Shown: positions 57,575-64,000 of the stretch, piece by piece
Layout of the letters: every line of letters starts with the position of its first letter
Position numbering within the stretch: the first letter of the stretch is position 1
Translations under genes and position numbers: made by a program
The notes under the pieces: model-generated
What the model was told of the DNA's origin: nothing
Seen by the model: the letters and a program-made list of their open reading frames with translations, nothing else
The model's database searches: none
Source: Eucalyptus grandis
Lineage: Eukaryota > Streptophyta > Magnoliopsida > Myrtales > Myrtaceae
Reading direction: 5' to 3'
Length of the DNA: 64,000 nt
Assembly (NCBI RefSeq): GCF_016545825.1
Contig: NC_052615.1
Coordinates: forward strand, 23,118,520-23,182,519

Positions 57575-59105
57575 CCATTGGTAAGATTGAAATAGACCAT
57601 CTCACCAGTATGCTTACCGCATTAAGGATTGAATTGGAAATTATCCAGAAAATTAGAATTCTGCAAGAATCCGACCCAGAAATTGTGAAATTACGAAATA
57701 GAGTGTCTTTAGGAAAAAGACCAGAATTTCAAGTCTCTGAGGATGGAATAGTAAGATGCCAGGGACGACTATGTGTTCCCGACAATGAAGAAGTAAAAAG
57801 GGAAATCATGTCGGAAGCACATAGTAGTAATTATAGTATTCATCCAGGTAGTACAAAAATGTACTGAAATTTACGCCAACGGTACTGGTGGAATGGCATG
57901 AAAGTGGATATAGCTAAGCACGTCTCTCGGTGTTTGACTTGCCAGCAAGTGAAAGCAGAACACTGCAAACCTGCAGGGTTGTTGAGACCATTAGACATAC
58001 CAGAGTGAAAATGAGATCATGTGATGATGGATTTTCGTGCAAGGATTATCAAGGATGTCAAGTGGTCACGACTTTATCTGGGTGATAGTAGATCGCCTGA
58101 CTAAGTCTACCCATTTTCTAGCAATCTATGTAGACTATCCGATGGATAAATATGCTACGATATATGTAAGCCAAATAGTATGCTTACATGGTATTCCTGT
58201 AACTATTACGTCGGATTGAGACTCGAGATTTACTTCAAACCTTTGGCGAAGTCTTCAAACCGCCTTAGGGACTAAGCTCCAATTCAATACTGCTTTTCAT
58301 CCGCAAACGAACGGGCAAACAAAAAGAGTAATCCAGACACTAGAGGACATGTTAAGAGCCTACATGATTGATTTTAAAGGAAATTGGGATGAAAAGTTAC
58401 ACCTAGTGGAGTTTGCGTATAATAATAGTTTTCAACAAAGTATAGGCATAGCTCCCCATGAGACATTATATGGGAGAAGGTGTAGGACTCCTGTCTGCTA
58501 GAATGAGCTAGGTGAAAGAAGACTGATAGGACCTGAACTAATAAAATTACTACAAAGGCTGTTGAGATCATCAGGAAAAGACTTAAAATAGCTCAGAGTC
58601 GACAGAAAAGCTACGCGGATAAGCATAGAAGACCCTTAGGATTTGGCATAGGAGATCACGTATTCCTAAGGGTATCCCCGATGAAAGGAATGTCGCAATT
58701 CGGGATAAAGGGTAGGATAAGCCTTAGATTTGTCAGACCTTTCGAGATTCTCGAAAAGGTAGGAGATGTAGCCTGTCGGCTAGCATTGCCTCCTAAAATG
58801 ACAAATTTGCTTGACATTTTCCATATGTCGATACTGAGAGAGTATCAACCTAACCTTGGTCACATACTCGATCATGAAGCCATTAAAGTGGATGAGCAAG
58901 TGAAGTACAAGAAATTGCCGATCCAATACTGAACTGGAAAGAGCAAGTTCTCCGAATGAAGAAAATTCCGCTAGTTAAGGTCTTAGGGCTACACCACGAC
59001 ATGGAATAAGCTATATGGGAAAGTGAAAAAGAGATGAGGCAAAGGTACCCTCATTTGTTTAAGGAGACGTAAGTGATGTTCAATTTCGAGGACAAAATTC
59101 TCTAA
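57575..59105 (+). pseudogene. Ty3/gypsy chromovirus integrase to C-terminus, 5' truncated
   Basis: Starts mid-pol at a junction with GC-rich repeat DNA. Zinc-binding region: HPGSTKMY, then RYWWNGMK and CLTCQQVK (H2C2). Core: WVIVDRLTKSTHFL, ITSD, FHPQTNGQTKRVIQTLEDMLR, WDEKLHLVEFAYNNS and YGRRCRTPVC. C-terminal part: RRPLGFGIGDHVFLRVSP, then KGRISLRFVRPFEILEKVG, FHMSILREY and WESEKEMRQRYPHLF. These are the standard plant chromovirus (Tekay/Del-like) signatures. At least ten stops or frame changes interrupt them (for example TGA after KMY and TAG after RTPVC). Gag, protease and RT are absent. Confidence 0.9.
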
Positions 59106-59117
59106 GAATGAGAGATT

Positions 59118-62100
59118 TGTGACATCTGGATTTCGCCATACCTTGAGGACATAACTATCCGAGAAGGGTCGACGAATTTGTCATCGACTACGTCGTTGGC
59201 ATCACTGGTGGATGCCGTTTCATCACCACACTTGCCGTAACGAAACATCACGTTTCGTCACGTTCTCGTGATAGCTCATCGTCTAATTTTCTCGCTTAAC
59301 ACGGTCAGCTATGAAGACACGTTAACCTTGAGCGGCCTCACAAATCAACAGAGTTGAAGACCTCGATTTCGTACCACCCCGCCACCACCGTCCTTCTTCT
59401 TAGACGGCCTCATTGATGACCATGCATGAAGGACCATGCAACCACGATAAATTGCTTTCCCCATGCAGCCGTGTGAGTCCATGCATTTTCATGCAATGGA
59501 CGAAGACCTTGACCGCATCAAGTCACGCCACGTCCATCTCTCTTTTTTGGACAACAACACTCGAAGACCTTGTCCATGCAGCAGCCATGCACGTCGTTCT
59601 CCTCTGCTGACCGACGCCTAGAAGATGGAGATTAGACTTTGACCGCACTACTTGCATGAGGGAGCAAGCGGCGTGCGAAATTGGCTGGCTGAGGGACACG
59701 TTGATCCTATCTGTTCTTCCCTCAAGCAGCCACATCCAAGCCGCTTCTTCTAATTTGTCAACCAGAGAAGTAGTTGACCGAGAAGCAGCCCCACTCGGCC
59801 ACGTCCTCCCCCTTCCTTCGTGGCCGACCAACACATGCATGCGTAATTAAGGAGTCAACTAAAGGAGGGTTATTGACCGAGCAGCCACGTTACCTAGTCT
59901 TCGGTGGCCAGCAAAGAAAGATCTTGAATTATGCTGCAGCCACGTACGTGCATGGAGCAGCAAGTGTCATGGGCGAAGTGGAAGGACTCCCCACGCAAAG
60001 ACACGGAGCCATGGAGTTGTCTCCGTTCCCTGCTGCCACGAAATTTGGTTTATTGACTTGCAAAGTCAACCGAGAGACTTCATTTCATACACACATGCTG
60101 AGGAAGGATCGAATACTTCCCCACAACCATACAAGATTGGTTGACCATGCAATTACGTTGTGCACGCGAGTGGCAGCCAACGGAAGCCACGTTTTCTCTC
60201 CCTCTCTTCCTTGGTGACCGACGGAGGAAGAGCCTCACATGCAAGAAGACACGTTCTTGCATGTGGGAGCCAAACGTGGAAGCTGCTAGCGCCTTCGGCT
60301 GCCACCGTGATTTTTGGATTGCTGACTCATGGAGTCAACGATTGGTGAAGATAGCAGCAGAAAGTGCTGCCCTCATTCTCGAACACCATTTTTCCTAATT
60401 AGTCAACATGCAGCAAACGATCTTCCTTCTTTCTTCTTCGTAGATGCCCGGCCTTGCACCATTTTCAGCGACAGCTCTAGCAACTTCCCGAACCAAAACC
60501 CCTGTGCCGTCCTGGCCGTGCTCCACCGCTAGCCACCGATGCCGTGTGTCAGCTGTCTCACCGCCAGCCTCACCGTCATCCTTCGGTTGCTGCCGGATTA
60601 GGAGACTCACAGCTTACGCCTCACCACACACCGCTCGCACGCACTTGCTGTTGCCGAGCCACGTCCATGATCCACGAGCTCCTCAATCCGCTTGCCGTCA
60701 ACACCATTGGATTTAAGGCAAGTTAGAGTCTACTAACCTATGTAGTGTAGTGTTGTTGTTTGAGGAAGTGCTGTTAGATTAGTAGAATGTGGACTTTGGT
60801 ATTGGATACGGGTTAGGTGATGACCGAGAAAATTGGGGTTAGGAAATTGAGGAAATGTTCGGGTTTCCTATCTGTGATTTCAACTTTTTGGATTTAAATT
60901 GAACATAGATTTCGGGGACTACGAAATCTTGGAAATTTGCCGTAAATTGATTAGAAAAACCTCCTGAATTGTATGTAAAACTCTATTTACCATAGCTGCG
61001 ACCTCAAATATTTTAAGAAAACAAGCAGTGCTTTCAAATCTCAAATTCTATATCAATTTTTCTAAACCATTGAAATTGGGTTGAATTGATCTAGAACCAT
61101 AATGGGGTTATCCTAATCACCACCTCCCTTCCTTCTCGTGGGGGGATGATTTTGGACTTACCTTGCAAGTTTTCAAGTTTACTTATCGTTTTGATAAATG
61201 ATTTGTCGTAAGTGTGGGTACTATTCTTGGGTTACTTTTGGTGGATTTTGAAAATGCTGGAAGGGTGAATTGTGAACATGGAATTTCGAAAAGAATCCAA
61301 GGGATTTCAGATGTCGATGATTTGAAAATGTTTTGGTATTGAAATAATTTGATGTGTCACTGCTGCCGTTGGACCCTCGGGTCAACAATACCCCGGGAGT
61401 CAGGTTGCCTGAAGGATCATAGTGGCGATGCCTCTGGATGCCTAGGGACCAATGAGCCCCAGAGGTTCCCCGGGAGAGTCGAGATGCCTGGATGTATGAC
61501 GATACACGTTTCGGAGGGTAGGGGCAATCATTGATTTGGCGAGCCCTAGTGATTCCTCATGAAGCTAGGTGAGGGTGCGAGATGCCTGGAGGTGTGACTT
61601 AACACGCTCTGGATGCCCGGTGATTGAAATATGAAATCGGAGGCTTTCGTGACGCTAGGTTGGGTGCGAATGCCTGGAGGGATGCAAACACTGATCCTCC
61701 AAGAGAAAAATCTTTTGAATTTTAAAGCCGATTATTCTGCTGAGTTACGCCATTTTAATAGTTGCGCTTGATTATGGGACAAAATTGTGTGGCACGGTAT
61801 GGGACATGTTATAACGGTTTAGCCTTATAATCGGGACCCATGTGATTGAAATGATGTGTTCTGGTTATTAAACCACGCTTGCCATTTCGTTGAAAAGCTT
61901 TATTGACTTAATGCGCATCTATTCTTTTGTTGATGTGTTTTGTGGATTTTGCATGAAATCAGATGACAATGATTCTACATAATATAGTTTAGTAGATCTT
62001 TAGCTGCTGAGTGGTTGTACTCACCCCTCGTGGGGACTAAAATATTTCAAAGTAAGAAAGATGCCTCTGCTGTCCGCACCTCCTGGTACATTCTACGGGA

Positions 62101-62680
62101 TCCCTATTGACCTACAGTGGGAGCAGTCGGAATACCAGGACCTTGACTTACGTTCGAGTGAGGGTGATCGTGATGATCGACACCAATCTTCCCTCAAGTC
62201 ATATACTCCAAGAATACGTCGTCCTATTTGTCCGTCGAAACGGGTAAACTCTAGGGCTGTGGCCACCACCACCAGAAGACAACGACGGGGGATCGAGTGG
62301 CATGGAGTGATCGCGAGGGTGAGGACAGCAAAGAGAAAAATTTTTGATGCCAACATTGAAGGATGGACTCTATGTAAATGGCTGCTGAAGATGTCGGTTA
62401 ACTTTTGAAGTATTGTCGACTATAGGAAACTACGGCTTTTTGGATGTATCGACAAACAATGTCCATTTAGTAAATATGTGTAAATAAAAGTGTCCGGCTA
62501 TTATCTATAAACGTGTTTAGTGTGTGCATCATTTATGTGTGGAGGAAAAGGGGAGTTGTCAGATACGCTTCCGCCATATACATTGCACAGGGACCAATCA
62601 TGTATATGATAGATCCCCACATCACTTCTCTAAAATCCATTGATCTAAGGAGAAGGACATCCAGGATGAGGAAAGAAGCG
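59118..62680 (+). mobile_element. 3' LTR of the gypsy chromovirus
   Basis: Begins TGTGACATCTGG soon after the integrase C-terminus, the usual LTR start for this lineage. It is long, with a part rich in GCATGCA and CCACG words (59400-60700), a GGATGCCT/GAGATGCCTGGA repeat part (61370-61690), and a balanced 3' part. Frames within it (for example 59774-60217) show no domain. The end is not precise: I place it before TGTGGCGACC at 62682. Confidence 0.65.
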
Positions 62681-62681
62681 A

Positions 62682-64000
62682 TGTGGCGACCCTAACGAAT
62701 CGGGGGTCGTCAGGGGGTGCCACAGGGCCATTCTGATTATCGCCCCACACAAAAAGAGATACGGGGGAGGGGTTTACAACCTTCAAGGTGAGCCTATCTC
62801 CTCTAGCAAGATATTAACCAAAAGTGGCTCTCCTACGAGGACCAGCTACCTAAGCATCACCTACTAGATTGTCTAGTGGGCCAGCGTCATCGCTTAATCC
62901 AGGCGGACCACGGAACCCACGGAGGGGTCAAAAGAGATTCTCATCGAACCATGCATACCAAGCTCACTAGCTATGGGGGACAAGATCTCAATAGCCTTCA
63001 TCCACCCAAACAGTGGTAGTCATCCTTCGAAAGGCAGTATCCTCTTTGAACACATTCATGACTATGACCTCCATACTCATGAGAACGCCAAATTGCATGA
63101 AATGAGCTGGCAGCAAATCTGTACCTATTGGCCTAAAAAAGGTTAAATAACAACAACTAAGTTGAAAACTCAATAAGTAAATAACCTAAATATCGTATAG
63201 GCGAATGCCTTGCATCGGAAACTTATGAACACTTGACCCCAATATGTCAATGGCAGATCAATAACAAAGCATATGCTTTGCCCTAACTATGAATATGAAG
63301 TAATTCATCCTCTACTTGGACAACCGTCCTATCAAAATCTACGAAGTATCCCATACTCACAAAACTTCTAAACATATCAATTAATAACTTTAGCATCATA
63401 CATAAGTCTCTCAAGTCCTAAATAAAAGCATAAAAATCCGTAGGTGCTACAAATAATGCAATTAATAGCCAATGATATTCCCACGTGTCAAATATTAGCG
63501 TCCAAAATATTTCCATGGCCTTCGAGACTCAATTAACAACTTTCAAAACATCCATGTACCTCTCACCTCATAGATAACAACAATTCTAGCATGCACATGC
63601 CTTCCAAGTTACTATAAATGACAATTAAATTATATACATATCTCACACATTTCATATAAGGTTGTATCAAACATGCAAGAGCCATAAAACAACTTTCAAA
63701 GTATGCAATAACACTTAAATACTTCACACATATTTAGTGCCTTGAGAATCACATAATACCCTATAATATTATGCTATTTCTAGTCGAATTATTAATCACA
63801 CATTGTTGTAACCCTACAGCTCTTCTAGAAATATTTGGGGTAGTGTCTCGCCCAATCGAGCATGGCATCCGAACCCCCATCGCGCATCCTTTTAGGCATC
63901 ATTCCATAATCATACCCGCAAACATCTTCCAAAATCCTTCGAGCATCACCCCTCCAATGTCTCTCAATGGCGGCATCATCCTCCGAAATCTTCGGAGATG
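62682..64000. other. Unassigned repeat-like DNA at the window edge
   Basis: Starts TGTGGCGACCCTAACG followed by GGGGGTCGTCAGGGGGTGCC, which could be the start of another LTR. The remainder is AT-rich with no coding signal. The layout resembles the LTR-like region at 14597. I could not assign a family. Confidence 0.3.

Noticed and set aside
59774..60217. 147-codon frame in the gypsy LTR
   Set aside because: It is inside the 3' LTR, lacks domains and overlaps other open frames caused by higher GC content.

Overview
This is a plant nuclear window, most likely from a woody dicot. It has intron-rich genes with GT..AG introns, a terpene synthase of the angiosperm TPS-a type, plant Ty1/copia, Ty3/gypsy and Mutator-like elements, and an integrated pararetrovirus. 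A terpene-rich rosid such as a member of the Myrtaceae would fit, but the species is inference only. Almost everything is repetitive. I find one near-complete host gene and no operons, CRISPR arrays or convincing RNA genes.

Layout. 1-3557: the 3' part of a decayed Mutator-like transposase, with an opposing GRF zinc-finger gene. 3558-13700: a duplicated block holding an orphan terpene synthase exon 1 (minus strand) and its 5' flank, peppered with TIR elements. 14597-17267: part of a reverse-oriented, gypsy-like LTR. 17268-37810: an old minus-strand copia element (element A) that contains two later insertions. The first is a younger, SIRE-like copia element with an extra 3' ORF (element C, 20932-29981, perfect 5-bp target duplication). 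The second is a rearranged caulimovirid sequence sitting inside element A's 5' LTR (about 30932-37009). 37811-43257: intergenic DNA.

43258-47101: a seven-exon terpene synthase on the minus strand. All exon lengths and phases fit and would give 568 residues, but the donor of intron 5 reads AT instead of GT. 47102-54050: its promoter and upstream DNA, a second copy of the 3558-13700 block in the same orientation, so the locus is a head-to-tail terpene synthase duplication. 54050-57560: foldback elements and unassigned DNA. 57575-59110: the integrase end of a gypsy chromovirus, followed by its 3' LTR from 59118 to near 62680. The rest is unassigned repeat-like DNA.

How it fits together: a tandem terpene synthase locus was duplicated, lost the body of one copy, and was filled by nested insertions. 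The empty-site paralogue inside the window lets several insertions be dated relative to one another. I see no clearly new biochemical system. The most informative items are the single splice-site lesion in the synthase, the inverted viral insertion with a microhomology deletion, and the preserved third ORF of element C.
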